Assembly (NCBI GenBank): GCA_903970185.1
Contig: CAJCIC010000126.1
Location: 1 to 64,000, forward strand
Source of the DNA: Gammaproteobacteria bacterium
GTDB taxonomy: Bacteria; Pseudomonadota; Gammaproteobacteria; Burkholderiales; Burkholderiaceae_D
Direction of reading: 5' to 3'
Length of the DNA stretch: 64,000 nucleotides
Below, one piece after another: positions 17,657 through 27,173 of the stretch. Position 1 is the first letter of the stretch; each line of letters opens with the position of its first letter. Under the pieces are notes generated by a model. That model did not search any database. It worked only from the letters and a program-made list of their open reading frames with translations, and had not been told where the DNA came from. A program made the translations under genes and the position numbers.

Positions 17657-18230
17657 CGGCGAGACCAATGTGACAGTGCTCCATCCCGCGACCGCAGCAA
17701 TATGCCCATGAACCAAGCTCAAACCGCTTCCACGTTCGCCATGAAGAAGTTGAGCACTTCATGTGCGCGCAGGTTTCGCCGACTCTCTGCGTAGCGCGCA
17801 AACACAGCAGCGAACCATCCTTCCCCAAGGCGCACGCTCCAGCGCGGGCTGAAGCTGTTCTTGCAAATCGAGCTTGTTGCGAATAACTGCTCACGTCAAT
17901 CCATCGGCAAGCGGCAGGATGAGTCGAGCCTGACCGGCAGCATCGACCCGACCATTTAATCCGCTGGCGTCTGAATTCCCAACCGTTCAGTATTGGTCAA
18001 TTTCATCCTGCCCTCGATCGGCAAGGTGGTAGTATCCAGACTGCGTCCACGCGCGATACACGGGCACCAAATTCCAGAAAAATTGCTTTTTTCTGACCTG
18101 TTGGCTCTAGCCGTCGATGATAATGTTTGAAGAACACAAACGACTCATCAGCCATTCGAAGTCGGCTTACGGCAGGTAGCACGGCAGCACACTCGCTCCT
18201 CAGGGAAGTGTCTGCTCCACTGGGGCTGAG
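17657..18230. other. Intergenic region without a supported gene
   Basis: This 574 bp is more AT-rich towards its right end. It contains a perfect 8 bp inverted repeat, CAGAAAAA at 18075-18082 with TTTTTCTG at 18088-18095, which may act as a terminator or upstream element. It also contains GTTTG-7 nt-CAAAC at 18125-18141, possibly a protein-binding site for the downstream signalling gene. A minus-strand frame at 17640-17894 has no recognisable features. Confidence 0.4.
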
Positions 18231-21200
18231 ATGCGAGGATACGCCAGCGGTATTTCTTCAGGTCTCAAAGCTAGCAGGTGGAGCGCAGTCACCCTGTGGA
18301 CCTCGCTTTTATTGCTCACTCTCGCCAGTACGGTAATAGTAGGTTGGAACTACAAGATTGCCGCGCTGGTTCAGGTCTTTCCCGGCCTGGTTGCGATGCA
18401 ATACAACACCGCGCTAGGATTTATGGCGCTAAGCCTGGCGGGCTTAGGTCTGATTTCGAATCGGCGGACATTGCTTGTAACCGGAGGCGGCGCGACAGTG
18501 CTGCTCGGCTCCGCCGTGATTGCCGAATACATGCAAGGCGCTGATCCCGGCATTGATACCTTGTTCTTTGTTCCATGGAGCCGCGATCTCACGCCAGAAG
18601 TCGGGCGAATGGCTTTGCCTTCCGCGATAGGCTTTGTAATGAGCGGTGCAGCTCTGCCTTTCCTGGCGTTCCGCCGTTCCTATGCTGCACTTGGCGTGAT
18701 GAACTCAGTCACGCTCAGCCTCTCTCTTGCAGCGTTAGTCGGTTACGCGTTTGGCTCGACCTACCTCGTATCTAGTGAATATGGAACATCCATGGCGGTG
18801 CACACCGCGTTGGCGTTCTTCGCGTATTCGATCGCAATGCTGGGATATGCCTGGACACGGGATGACAGCAAGACCAAAGGATTTCCCACTTGGACTCCCG
18901 AACTGAGTCTCTCACTCGTGCCAGTCTTGTTTTACGCCGCCGCAACGGTTATCCCGGAAACCTTTATTACAGCCAACCTCGTTGCGTTCGCACTTGCGCT
19001 CATCGCTTCGAGTGGACTGGCGTACGTCCTCAGCAACTTACTGACCGTTACGGTGACCATGAAGGGTGCCCTGATGGTCGCGACGCCCTCTTTGTTCTTG
19101 ATCGCATTCGCCGGATTGATCGCAAATGTTGATCATGAAAACGAGCTAAATCAAACTTCCGCTCTTCATTCCGCACTGGTGACCGAAACTTCACAGCACT
19201 TGCTTGCAACCGTCGTTCAGGCAGAGAGCAGCGCACAAAGCTACTTATTGACGAAGGACCCTGTTTTCATTACCGGCTTCGGAGAGATGGTTGCAAATTC
19301 ACGAAGATTGAGCAGCGATCAAGTCCGATTGGTCGCCCGCGATCCCGTTCAGGAGAGGAGCGCGGTCAAAATCAGTATTCTCGTGGACGAACGGATGAAA
19401 GCGCTCGCCAGAGAAATGGATGCTATCCAAAGCGGCGATGCTGCGGCAATCGCCGCTGTCACGATGCATCGACTGGGCGCTTCTCGCTCCGACTTATTTG
19501 ACGAACTGAATGTCTTCGCTGCCGAAGTGTCACGCTCGAGCATCGAGCGCGGAGCTACCCTGGACCATTCGTGGCAGAAAGCAAACAAGCTGCTGGTAGC
19601 AGGCACGACTGCGGCCATTCTGCTCGCGGGACTCTTTTCGGCTGCATTTTCGGGAGGTATGACGAGGCGAATCAATACCATTCGCGACAATATGGGACGG
19701 CTCAAGCAGAGGCGACATCTGTTGCCGCCCATCGGCGGCAGTGACGAAATTGCGCAGCTTGATGGAAACTTTCATGAAATGGCTTACGCCCTTGATGAGG
19801 TGCAACGCGAGGAAGCTCTTTTGCGGGAACAAGCGCGCGTTCGAACTGCAGAACTGCAGCGCTTTCGCAGCGCAATGGATGCGAGCGCTGAGGCGATTTT
19901 TCTCTCTGACCCTCGTTCCGGGCTGATCCTCGAGGCTAACAGCACCGGCCTGCGCATGACAGGTTATTCTCGAGAAGAATTGATGAAAATGGGAGTTGCC
20001 GCACTCACCCAGATTTCCGACGAATCTGATCGCCAGTTATTGCTGCAGCAAGGCGCGTCACCTGCTGGCGTCGAAACGACCCTTGTCACCAACGGCGGGG
20101 CAGTGCTGGACGTGGAGCTTCACATCCAACATGCGCGCGTTGCCGAGGGATGGATCGATGTTAGCGTCATTCAAGACATTACCGAGCAAAAGGAAGCTCA
20201 AAGAAGACTGCATCAGTTGGCTCACTATGACGCGCTGACTGGCTTGCCAAATCGGACTCTTTTCTTCCAGAACCTCAGAAATATCCTTGCGCAGGCTAAG
20301 GAGCAGGACCTTGGCGTGGTCTTTCTAAGTATCGGCCTGGACGAATTTAAGCTAGTGAATGAGGCGCACGGTCACGCAGTTGGTGATCGCGTTCTGCAGG
20401 CCTTTGCCGACCGCGTGATTCGTTCAATTCGTATGCGAGATGCCGCATCCCGATTGGGCAGCGACGAGATTGGAGCCGTGTTAGTCATGGAGGACGAAAA
20501 CTGGCAACCGACGATCGTCGCGAACAGGATTCTTGAAGCAATTCGGGAGCCTTTCGAGATCGAAGGAGAGAAGCTGTTCATCACCGCCAGCATTGGCATG
20601 TCGATCTTCCCAGATGACGCCCTCGATGGAGAAACCCTGCTAAGACACGGGCAGGCCGCCATGCATTGGGCTAAAGACGCTGCTCGGGACGCATTCCAGT
20701 TCTATACCGCGCGAATGAATGTGGAAGCCCGCTCGCGTGCCGAGTTGCTGTCGGCACTAAAATTGGCAATTGAGCGGCAGGAGTTTGTTCTCCACTATCA
20801 GCCGAAGGCGCGCATCAGCAGTAACCAGGTTAGCGGCGTGGAAGCGCTGCTTCGCTGGGAACGACCGGGTCATGGCCTGGTATCGCCAGCTGTTTTTATT
20901 CCGATCCTCGAAGAATCCAATCTCATATTGCAGGTCGGGGCTTGGGTGATCGGCCAGGCTTGTAGGCAAATTTCGCGCTGGGCGGAGTCTGATATCGGCC
21001 CAATTCAGGTCGCGGTAAATGTAGCCGGACGACAATTTTCTGACGGCAGCCTGACAGACGAGGTGACAACAGCCCTCCGCGAAACGGGAATCTCGCCTGC
21101 GCTTCTCGAATTCGAGTTGACCGAATCATCGTTAATGCTCAACACCGAGCATACGATTTCCACACTTCACTCGCTCCGGGAACTGGGGATTCGCATTTCC

Positions 21201-21935
21201 ATCGATGACTTTGGTACAGGCTTTTCAAGCCTCGCCTACTTGCGACGATTCCCTATCGACCGCCTGAAAATCGATATCGCATTCGTCCGGGAGATCACGA
21301 CCAACCCCGACGATGCGGCGATCGCAATTGCCATTATTCAATTGGCACATAGCTTAAAGCTCGACGTCGTAGCGGAAGGAGTCGAATCCGAATCCCAGCT
21401 GGCGTATCTCAAGCGACACCAATGCGACTACTATCAGGGCTATTACTTCAGTCGGCCGCTTACTCTGGAAAATCTTGAAACCTTTTTGAGAGTCAAGCGT
21501 GACGACGCCGATGGCAGAGCAGATGATTTCGCAGGAGACACGATCTTGCTCGTGGACGACGAGCCGGAAATCAACGACACGCTCGGATGGCTGTTGGAAC
21601 AGGAAGGCTACCGCGTCTATCGTGCAGGCTCAGCAACTGAGGGCTTCGAGCTTCTCGCAATTCATGAAATTCAAGTCATCATCTGTGATCAACGCATGCC
21701 AGGGATAAGCGGCATTGAGTTTTTTGATCGGGTCAAGGACCTGTACCCGAACCCGTTTCGAATCATTCTCTCGGGGTACACAGATTCAGAAACCATTCTG
21801 GAGTCCATCAATCGGGGAGCAATCTACCGCTTCCATACCAAACCCGTAGACTTCGAACTGCTATTCGCGAATCTGCGAGAGACGTTCCGACATTACTGGC
21901 TTTTGCATGGGAAACGGGCTCGCGATCGTCAATAG
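18231..21935 (+). CDS. Membrane sensor with CHASE3-like, PAS, degenerate GGDEF, EAL and C-terminal REC domains
   Basis: A 1234-residue c-di-GMP signalling protein. About eight hydrophobic segments fill residues 15-270. A CHASE3-like extracytoplasmic region lies at about 290-455, then a transmembrane segment, a linker and a PAS domain (545-650). The GGDEF domain (665-830) has RLGSDEI where GGDEF is expected, so cyclase activity is doubtful. The EAL domain (840-1090) keeps GVEALLRW, DDFGTGFSSL and AEGVESESQ, so it probably hydrolyses c-di-GMP. A receiver domain follows at about 1103-1220 with the phospho-acceptor Asp in ICDQRMPG. A receiver at the C-terminus of an EAL protein is less usual. Partner kinases are unknown; a hybrid kinase is encoded 630 bp downstream. 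Confidence 0.88.
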   Translation: MRGYASGISSGLKASRWSAVTLWTSLLLLTLASTVIVGWNYKIAALVQVFPGLVAMQYNTALGFMALSLAGLGLISNRRTLLVTGGGATVLLGSAVIAEYMQGADPGIDTLFFVPWSRDLTPEVGRMALPSAIGFVMSGAALPFLAFRRSYAALGVMNSVTLSLSLAALVGYAFGSTYLVSSEYGTSMAVHTALAFFAYSIAMLGYAWTRDDSKTKGFPTWTPELSLSLVPVLFYAAATVIPETFITANLVAFALALIASSGLAYVLSNLLTVTVTMKGALMVATPSLFLIAFAGLIANVDHENELNQTSALHSALVTETSQHLLATVVQAESSAQSYLLTKDPVFITGFGEMVANSRRLSSDQVRLVARDPVQERSAVKISILVDERMKALAREMDAIQSGDAAAIAAVTMHRLGASRSDLFDELNVFAAEVSRSSIERGATLDHSWQKANKLLVAGTTAAILLAGLFSAAFSGGMTRRINTIRDNMGRLKQRRHLLPPIGGSDEIAQLDGNFHEMAYALDEVQREEALLREQARVRTAELQRFRSAMDASAEAIFLSDPRSGLILEANSTGLRMTGYSREELMKMGVAALTQISDESDRQLLLQQGASPAGVETTLVTNGGAVLDVELHIQHARVAEGWIDVSVIQDITEQKEAQRRLHQLAHYDALTGLPNRTLFFQNLRNILAQAKEQDLGVVFLSIGLDEFKLVNEAHGHAVGDRVLQAFADRVIRSIRMRDAASRLGSDEIGAVLVMEDENWQPTIVANRILEAIREPFEIEGEKLFITASIGMSIFPDDALDGETLLRHGQAAMHWAKDAARDAFQFYTARMNVEARSRAELLSALKLAIERQEFVLHYQPKARISSNQVSGVEALLRWERPGHGLVSPAVFIPILEESNLILQVGAWVIGQACRQISRWAESDIGPIQVAVNVAGRQFSDGSLTDEVTTALRETGISPALLEFELTESSLMLNTEHTISTLHSLRELGIRISIDDFGTGFSSLAYLRRFPIDRLKIDIAFVREITTNPDDAAIAIAIIQLAHSLKLDVVAEGVESESQLAYLKRHQCDYYQGYYFSRPLTLENLETFLRVKRDDADGRADDFAGDTILLVDDEPEINDTLGWLLEQEGYRVYRAGSATEGFELLAIHEIQVIICDQRMPGISGIEFFDRVKDLYPNPFRIILSGYTDSETILESINRGAIYRFHTKPVDFELLFANLRETFRHYWLLHGKRARDRQ

Positions 21936-22566
21936 GACGTAGTGAAGTCGAGCACAAGGGCACTTCGGCTCCCGTGAACGCAATGCTTACAAGGCCGCTA
22001 GTTCACTGCCCTTGATGCCAGGACAGCACGCTTGCGGGACTCGCGTGAAATTCGTTTCCTGCTCGCGACGCAACCGAATGAGCGACGCCTTGATCCGGCT
22101 CTCAGCGGGCCCGCTTCCCAAACGCAGCGCCACGGACCGATAGTCAAGCCCGGGTTGTCAACTCGGCTCGATGTCACGATCATTTCCTGCCGGCATTGCG
22201 ACTGGTGCCAAGCGGAATCGGTCCATGTCACAGACACCTTCAAGTGCGCGAGTTGCGCCCTCGCCTTAGCGCGTAATGCGCTCTGATTTGGCAGGCCAAG
22301 CGCGTGGCAGCATGACGATGTCCTGCACATCAGTCGGGCACTCTTAGGCAGCGATCGGCTGCACCTATGCGGTCCAGCGCACATACAAAGCAACAAGAAA
22401 GGCGCAATGGTCTTTGGGTGCCCCGGTATGAATTTTCGATCCAGCACGCGCAAGGTACAAAAATGAATCCCCTCCTCGGGCCGCTCCGACGCAGGGATAA
22501 CACCCGGTGCGATGACCCGGAGCAAAGCTGTAGCACGGAGATCATGTCCAAGAACCGATATGAATC
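21936..22566. other. Intergenic region without a supported gene
   Basis: This 631 bp lies between two signalling genes transcribed the same way. A minus-strand open frame (21998-22525) is rich in Cys, Arg and Ser in the manner of noncoding GC-rich DNA, and I do not support it. No clear terminator or repeat was found. The promoter of the histidine kinase gene must lie in the right-hand part. Confidence 0.4.
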
Positions 22567-25212
22567 ATGAACCATCCACGTCACACACGGTACCTCGCCC
22601 ATTTCGCCTTCTGGCTGGCCACGCTCCTCATGATCTCGGTTCTGGCGTGGACACTTTACGACCAGTCCACCAGCGAGGAGTCATCGTCCGAATGGGTGAC
22701 CCATACGTATGACGTCCTTTTGCAATTGGGCCAGGTCAACGAAGAGCTGACCGATGCCGACTCGGCCGAGCGCAATTACATGCTCTCGGCAGACGCTGCC
22801 TACCTGCCCACGCGCGCCGCGGCGATGGAAAAAATCAGCGGGACAGTCGCCGAAGTCAGGCGACTGACCATCGACAATGCCGCGCAGCAGGTGCGGGTAT
22901 CACAACTGGAAGAGCTCATCGCCGCACGCATTGCGCTCATGCAACAGGACACCCGCCTGCGCCAATCGCAAGGAACCGAGCTATCGCAGGCATTCCTTGC
23001 GACTGGAGTTCTAGAGGACGCGAGCGACCGGATATCCAATCAGGTCGCAAAGATGAGACATGAGGAGCAACGGCTCCTGGACTTTCGCACTGCAAAGGTT
23101 GCGCATGATCGCCAAACCAGCTTGGGCACGTTGGTCGGCGCGGTGATGCTCGGTGTGATCATTCTCATTCCGGGCTACCTTGGTTTCATACTGCAGGCGC
23201 GCGCACTGAAGCACACCGAAAGGAAATTGCGCGTCATGGCCGATAGCCTGCCTGGCGCAATGTACCAACTCAAGATTGCACCGGGCGCCAAGCCGCGCCT
23301 GACATTCATCAGTGCCGGTGTCAGAAACCTTCGCGATAGCGATGCCCTGGCACCGGACGCGCCGCTTGAATGGGACGCTATTGAAAGCGCGATCGATGCA
23401 CGCGACCGCGCGGAATTCGACGCCGCCATGGCCGAGGCGATCGCGTCGGCCTCCGCGTTCGCCTGCGATTACCGGGTTGCGCACGCTGACGGAAGCTTGA
23501 GATGGTTGCATCACGAGGCTTCCGTACTGAAAGATAACAACGGCAGCATCCTCGTCAACGGCTACATCAGGGATGTCAGCGACAAAAGACGGCTAAATGA
23601 CGCGGTCCAGGAAGCAAAGGAAGCGGCGATCTCGGCCAATCGTGCCAAAAGCACCTTCCTTGCCACGATGAGTCATGAGATTCGCACGCCAATGAACGGC
23701 ATGCTTGGCATGCTTGAACTGCTGAGCATCACGCGCCTTGACCCTGAGCAGCTTTTAACGCTTGGCATCGTGCGCAGCTCGAGCAAGTCGCTCTTGCGCA
23801 TTATTGATGACATCCTCGATTTCTCCAAGATCGAGGCCGGCAAGCTCGATGTTCGCCCCGAAATCGTGTCGATCAGGGAGGTGTTCGAGCACATCCACGG
23901 GATTTACAGTGCCAATGCCAGCAGCATTGGCTTGTTGATGAAGCGCAGCGTTGATCCGCTGATCAGTCCGGCGGTGATGGTCGATCCCCTGCGGCTCAGG
24001 CAGATCTTGAACAACTTCGTTAGCAATGCACTGAAATTCACGTCGACCGGATCGATCGAGATCAAGGCGGAGTTGATCGAGCGAATCAACGGTGAAGACC
24101 AGATCCGGTTTTCGGTCAGCGACACCGGCGTGGGTATCTCAGCGCAGGACCAGGAACAGCTGTTCGAGCCCTTTAGCCAGGTTGACCACAACCAGGCGCG
24201 CAGAGCGGCTGGCACCGGGCTTGGACTGACCATCTGTCGCCGCCTCGCGACGCTGATGGGGGGCACCGTGACCGTCGTCAGCGAGCTTGGCCATGGCACA
24301 ACCATCTCCCTCACGCTGCTGTTGCCAATCGCCAATCCCGAAGGACTTCCGCAACGCGAACCCGAGCTCGCCCGCGATCTGCTCGCCACGATTCCGAACA
24401 TGCGCCGCATGGCACCCAGCGTTGCTGCGGCAGAACTCGAGGGCACACTCGTGCTCGTTGTAGATGACCATCCAACCAACCGCCTGCTCCTCGTGCGTCA
24501 GGTCCAGGCTCTGGGGTATGCCGCCGAAAGTGCCGAGAACGGCGTGCAAGCGCTGGCGAAATGGAACGCCGAACGGTTTGGAATCGTCATTACCGACTGC
24601 AACATGCCCGAGATGGATGGCTTCGAGTTGACGCAAAGTATCCGCCGCCAGGAGGCGGTCAACGGCATGCGATATACGCCCATTATCGCCTGCACCGCCA
24701 ACGCGCTCGGTGACGAGAACCTGCGCTGCCTCGCTGCAGGCATGGACGACTGCCTCGTCAAGCCCGTTGCACTTTCCCAAATACTGAAAGTCCTCGATCA
24801 ATGGCTGCCGATTCCTGCGCGCGCTCCGGTTCTGCTGCCGCCAACGACCATTGCCAGCGAGCCCGTCGATCCTGCGCCGGCAACCGGGCCGGTCGACCGT
24901 TCCGTACTCGCCGAGATTTCAGGGGGCAACGCGGCAACCGAACGTGACATCCTGACCGATTTTCGGCACGCCAACGACGACGATGCGCTGATGCTGGAAG
25001 AGGCCGTGGCCAATCGCGACATTTCTCAGGTGACGCGCGCCACTCACCGCATGGTTGGCGCAAGCAGGGTGGTCGGCGCGTTGGAGTTCGCGAGCGTATG
25101 CCAGCGCCTCGGGCATGCAAGCCGCGCTGAAGACCTGGAGACGCTGGCGCTCGAGATGGCGGCTTTCCACGAGGAATATGCCCACCTGAACCACTATCTC
25201 GATACCTTGTGA
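22567..25212 (+). CDS. Hybrid sensor histidine kinase (CHASE3-PAS-HisKA-HATPase-REC-Hpt)
   Basis: An 881-residue inner-membrane kinase. A transmembrane segment near residue 15, a CHASE3-type periplasmic helix bundle (35-190, including the family motif AERNYMLS) and a second transmembrane segment near 190-215 make up the sensor. A PAS domain follows (about 225-345). The phospho-accepting His370 is in MSHEIRTPMNG, the ATPase domain has DTGVGIS and GTGLGLTIC, the receiver Asp677 is in VITDCNMPEMDG, and a C-terminal Hpt domain carries a His in ATHRMVGASR. This is a complete internal phosphorelay. The next gene (REC-EAL) overlaps its stop codon and is the obvious output. Confidence 0.92.
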   Translation: MNHPRHTRYLAHFAFWLATLLMISVLAWTLYDQSTSEESSSEWVTHTYDVLLQLGQVNEELTDADSAERNYMLSADAAYLPTRAAAMEKISGTVAEVRRLTIDNAAQQVRVSQLEELIAARIALMQQDTRLRQSQGTELSQAFLATGVLEDASDRISNQVAKMRHEEQRLLDFRTAKVAHDRQTSLGTLVGAVMLGVIILIPGYLGFILQARALKHTERKLRVMADSLPGAMYQLKIAPGAKPRLTFISAGVRNLRDSDALAPDAPLEWDAIESAIDARDRAEFDAAMAEAIASASAFACDYRVAHADGSLRWLHHEASVLKDNNGSILVNGYIRDVSDKRRLNDAVQEAKEAAISANRAKSTFLATMSHEIRTPMNGMLGMLELLSITRLDPEQLLTLGIVRSSSKSLLRIIDDILDFSKIEAGKLDVRPEIVSIREVFEHIHGIYSANASSIGLLMKRSVDPLISPAVMVDPLRLRQILNNFVSNALKFTSTGSIEIKAELIERINGEDQIRFSVSDTGVGISAQDQEQLFEPFSQVDHNQARRAAGTGLGLTICRRLATLMGGTVTVVSELGHGTTISLTLLLPIANPEGLPQREPELARDLLATIPNMRRMAPSVAAAELEGTLVLVVDDHPTNRLLLVRQVQALGYAAESAENGVQALAKWNAERFGIVITDCNMPEMDGFELTQSIRRQEAVNGMRYTPIIACTANALGDENLRCLAAGMDDCLVKPVALSQILKVLDQWLPIPARAPVLLPPTTIASEPVDPAPATGPVDRSVLAEISGGNAATERDILTDFRHANDDDALMLEEAVANRDISQVTRATHRMVGASRVVGALEFASVCQRLGHASRAEDLETLALEMAAFHEEYAHLNHYLDTL

Positions 25213-26438
25213 TGGACAAGCCGACCCACATCAACTGCCTGCGCTTTTTGGTCACCGAAGACCATGATTTCCAGCGCGCGACGATGATTCGAATGTTGGA
25301 GGGCTTAGGCGCCCAGACCGTCTATGCAGCTGCCGACGGTCGCGCTGCACTGGGCATCCTTCAGGATCCAAGCCGGCCGGTCGATATCATCATCAGCGAT
25401 ATTGAGATGCCCAGCATGGACGGCATGGAGTTCGTGCGCCATCTGGCCGAGACCGGCAGTCGCATCTCGATCATCCTCGTCAGTGCGCTTGAGCCTGCAC
25501 TGCTCGACTCGGTAGCGACAATGTCCGAGGTCTACGGGATCAATCTCCTGGGTGTCGTCGAAAAACCCCTTACACCCGCAAAGCTACTGCCACTCCTGGG
25601 CTCTTACATGCCGCCAGCAGAACCCAGACCGGGCAACCGCACGTCCGGGCTCACGTTCACGCCAGATGACGTTGTGCAGGGCATGCAGAACAACGAATTC
25701 GAGCCGTTTTTTCAGCCCAAGATCGACCTGGCAACGGGGCAAATCAAGGGCGCTGAGGCGCTCGCACGCTGGCGCCACGCAAAGCTCGGAATTGTTACGC
25801 CCTACGCCTTTATCAAGCCACTCGAAGATAATGGCTTAATCAATGAACTGACGTGGATCATTTTGGAGAAAGCCGCGGTGCTTTGCCAAAATTGGCGCGC
25901 AACCGGCGTTGATGCCACGGTGTCGGTCAACCTCTCCGCGAAGTCGCTTGGAGACGTCACCATCGCTGACCGCGCGACCCAAATTGTGTGTGACCAGGGT
26001 GTCAAACCCTCGCACTTCGTCTTGGAGGTCACCGAGTCGGCTGCGGCGACCCAGGATGGCAATGCGCTGGAGACACTGGCGCGCCTTCGCATGAAAGGGT
26101 TTGGCCTTTCGATTGATGACTATGGCACCGGATACTCGTCAATGCAGCAACTCTCGCGCATTGCATTTACCGAACTGAAGATTGACCAGTCCTTTGTCAT
26201 CGATGCAGCCAAGCATGAGTCATCTCGCGTCATTCTCGAATCGAGTCTTGAAATGGCAAGGAAACTTCATATCACTTCAGTGGCGGAGGGCATCGAAACT
26301 GAAGCGGACTTTGAACTTCTTCGCCAACTTCGCTGCGACCTGGCGCAAGGCTACTTTATTGCAAGACCGATGGAGCGCACCGACTATCTAAAGTGGGCTC
26401 GAGACTACCGTGCGCACGAGACCGTGGCCAAGGTCTAG
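25212..26438 (+). CDS. Response regulator with REC and EAL domains (c-di-GMP phosphodiesterase)
   Basis: A 408-residue two-domain regulator. The receiver occupies residues 10-130, with the phospho-acceptor Asp in IIISDIEMPSMDG and the signalling Lys in VVEKPLTP. The EAL domain (about 150-400) keeps GAEALARWRH, SVNLSAKS, ESAAATQ, DDYGTGYSSM and SVAEGIETEAD, so phosphodiesterase activity is expected. The ATG at 25212 overlaps the kinase stop codon in a TGATG arrangement, so translation is coupled to the Hpt-bearing kinase. Phosphotransfer from that Hpt domain to this receiver is the simplest reading. Confidence 0.92.
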   Translation: MDKPTHINCLRFLVTEDHDFQRATMIRMLEGLGAQTVYAAADGRAALGILQDPSRPVDIIISDIEMPSMDGMEFVRHLAETGSRISIILVSALEPALLDSVATMSEVYGINLLGVVEKPLTPAKLLPLLGSYMPPAEPRPGNRTSGLTFTPDDVVQGMQNNEFEPFFQPKIDLATGQIKGAEALARWRHAKLGIVTPYAFIKPLEDNGLINELTWIILEKAAVLCQNWRATGVDATVSVNLSAKSLGDVTIADRATQIVCDQGVKPSHFVLEVTESAAATQDGNALETLARLRMKGFGLSIDDYGTGYSSMQQLSRIAFTELKIDQSFVIDAAKHESSRVILESSLEMARKLHITSVAEGIETEADFELLRQLRCDLAQGYFIARPMERTDYLKWARDYRAHETVAKV

Positions 26439-26517
26439 CAAAGCCCTTGCCCAAGTCCGCGTGTCGCTGCGCGAGATTCGTTTCTTCCTGCGCAAGGGAT
26501 GCGCGCTCAAGAGCACG
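26439..26517. terminator. Possible bidirectional terminator between convergent genes
   Basis: The REC-EAL gene and the TetR gene converge here. A perfect 7 bp inverted repeat, CCCTTGC at 26444-26450 and GCAAGGG at 26492-26498, brackets 41 bp. The long loop and lack of T-runs make it a weak candidate. Confidence 0.25.
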
Positions 26518-27165
26518 CTAGCCTGTCAGCGTCCCGATCCACATGACCCTCACGGAATCGCTCACTTCCACGAAAAAGTCACGGTCAAAGACATCGAGCG
26601 GACTGACCTTCAGATGTGGGCGCAATTCCTGCGGGAAATCCAGCGCTTGCCAAAGGCCAAGCGTCAAGCTCCACGTCCGCAAAAGGAGATCGATGGCTTG
26701 CATGCGATGCAAGCCGAGTTGCCCGGCGCTTAAGGCTGCCGCTGCGGCCTCAAGTCCGCTGGCGAGTCGCTCCTTAAAGGCCAGCATCTTGGCCACGGGA
26801 AGATTCTTTTCAAGGACGGAATTTGCCATTGCAGCGAGCGGCAGGAGTTCTGGAACGTTGGCTAAGGCATACGCGTAAAGAAGAGAGAAATCTTCGGCGG
26901 CGGCACGCGGATCGGCGGTCAGACCATGAACGCCAGGGATGATCACAGCCAGCAAAGATGCAAAGCTGTCTTCCAGAAGCGCGATGAAGATTTCCTCCTT
27001 GCTGCCAAAAAACAGGTACACCGACCCTTTGGCGACGCCAGCTGCCTGCGCGATCGCGGCAACCGACGGCAGTTCTTGCGACACCTGGAACAGCTGGCGA
27101 GCCGCCTGCAGAAGCTGCGCGCTCCGGACCGCGCGCTCGTCGTCGCTCAAAAAGGGACGTGCCAA
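26518..27165 (-). CDS. TetR family transcriptional regulator
   Basis: A 215-residue repressor-type protein. The N-terminal helix-turn-helix is in residues 20-60, with the family hallmark AQAAGVAKGSVYLFFGSKEEIF. The C-terminal ligand-binding half is helical and not recognisable further. It follows an SDR gene by 8 bp on the same strand. Two copies of a TetR-style palindrome lie at the SDR promoter, so it probably controls its own operon. The inducer is unknown. Confidence 0.93.
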   Translation of the reverse strand: MARPFLSDDERAVRSAQLLQAARQLFQVSQELPSVAAIAQAAGVAKGSVYLFFGSKEEIFIALLEDSFASLLAVIIPGVHGLTADPRAAAEDFSLLYAYALANVPELLPLAAMANSVLEKNLPVAKMLAFKERLASGLEAAAAALSAGQLGLHRMQAIDLLLRTWSLTLGLWQALDFPQELRPHLKVSPLDVFDRDFFVEVSDSVRVMWIGTLTG

Positions 27166-27173
27166 GAAAGCTT

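Noticed and set aside
17640-17894. 84-codon minus-strand frame in the gap before the signalling genes
   Set aside because: It overlaps the end of the M1 fusion gene, has no ribosome-binding site and no recognisable sequence.
21998-22525. 175-codon minus-strand frame in the 631 bp gap
   Set aside because: Rich in Arg, Ser and Cys with no hydrophobic core pattern; it looks like random translation of GC-rich DNA.
22040-26500. Similar short stretches containing ATTCGTTTC near 22050 and 26470, considered as remnants of a repeat or insertion sequence
   Set aside because: Similarity is limited to about 15 bases with gaps, and there are no terminal repeats or target duplications.
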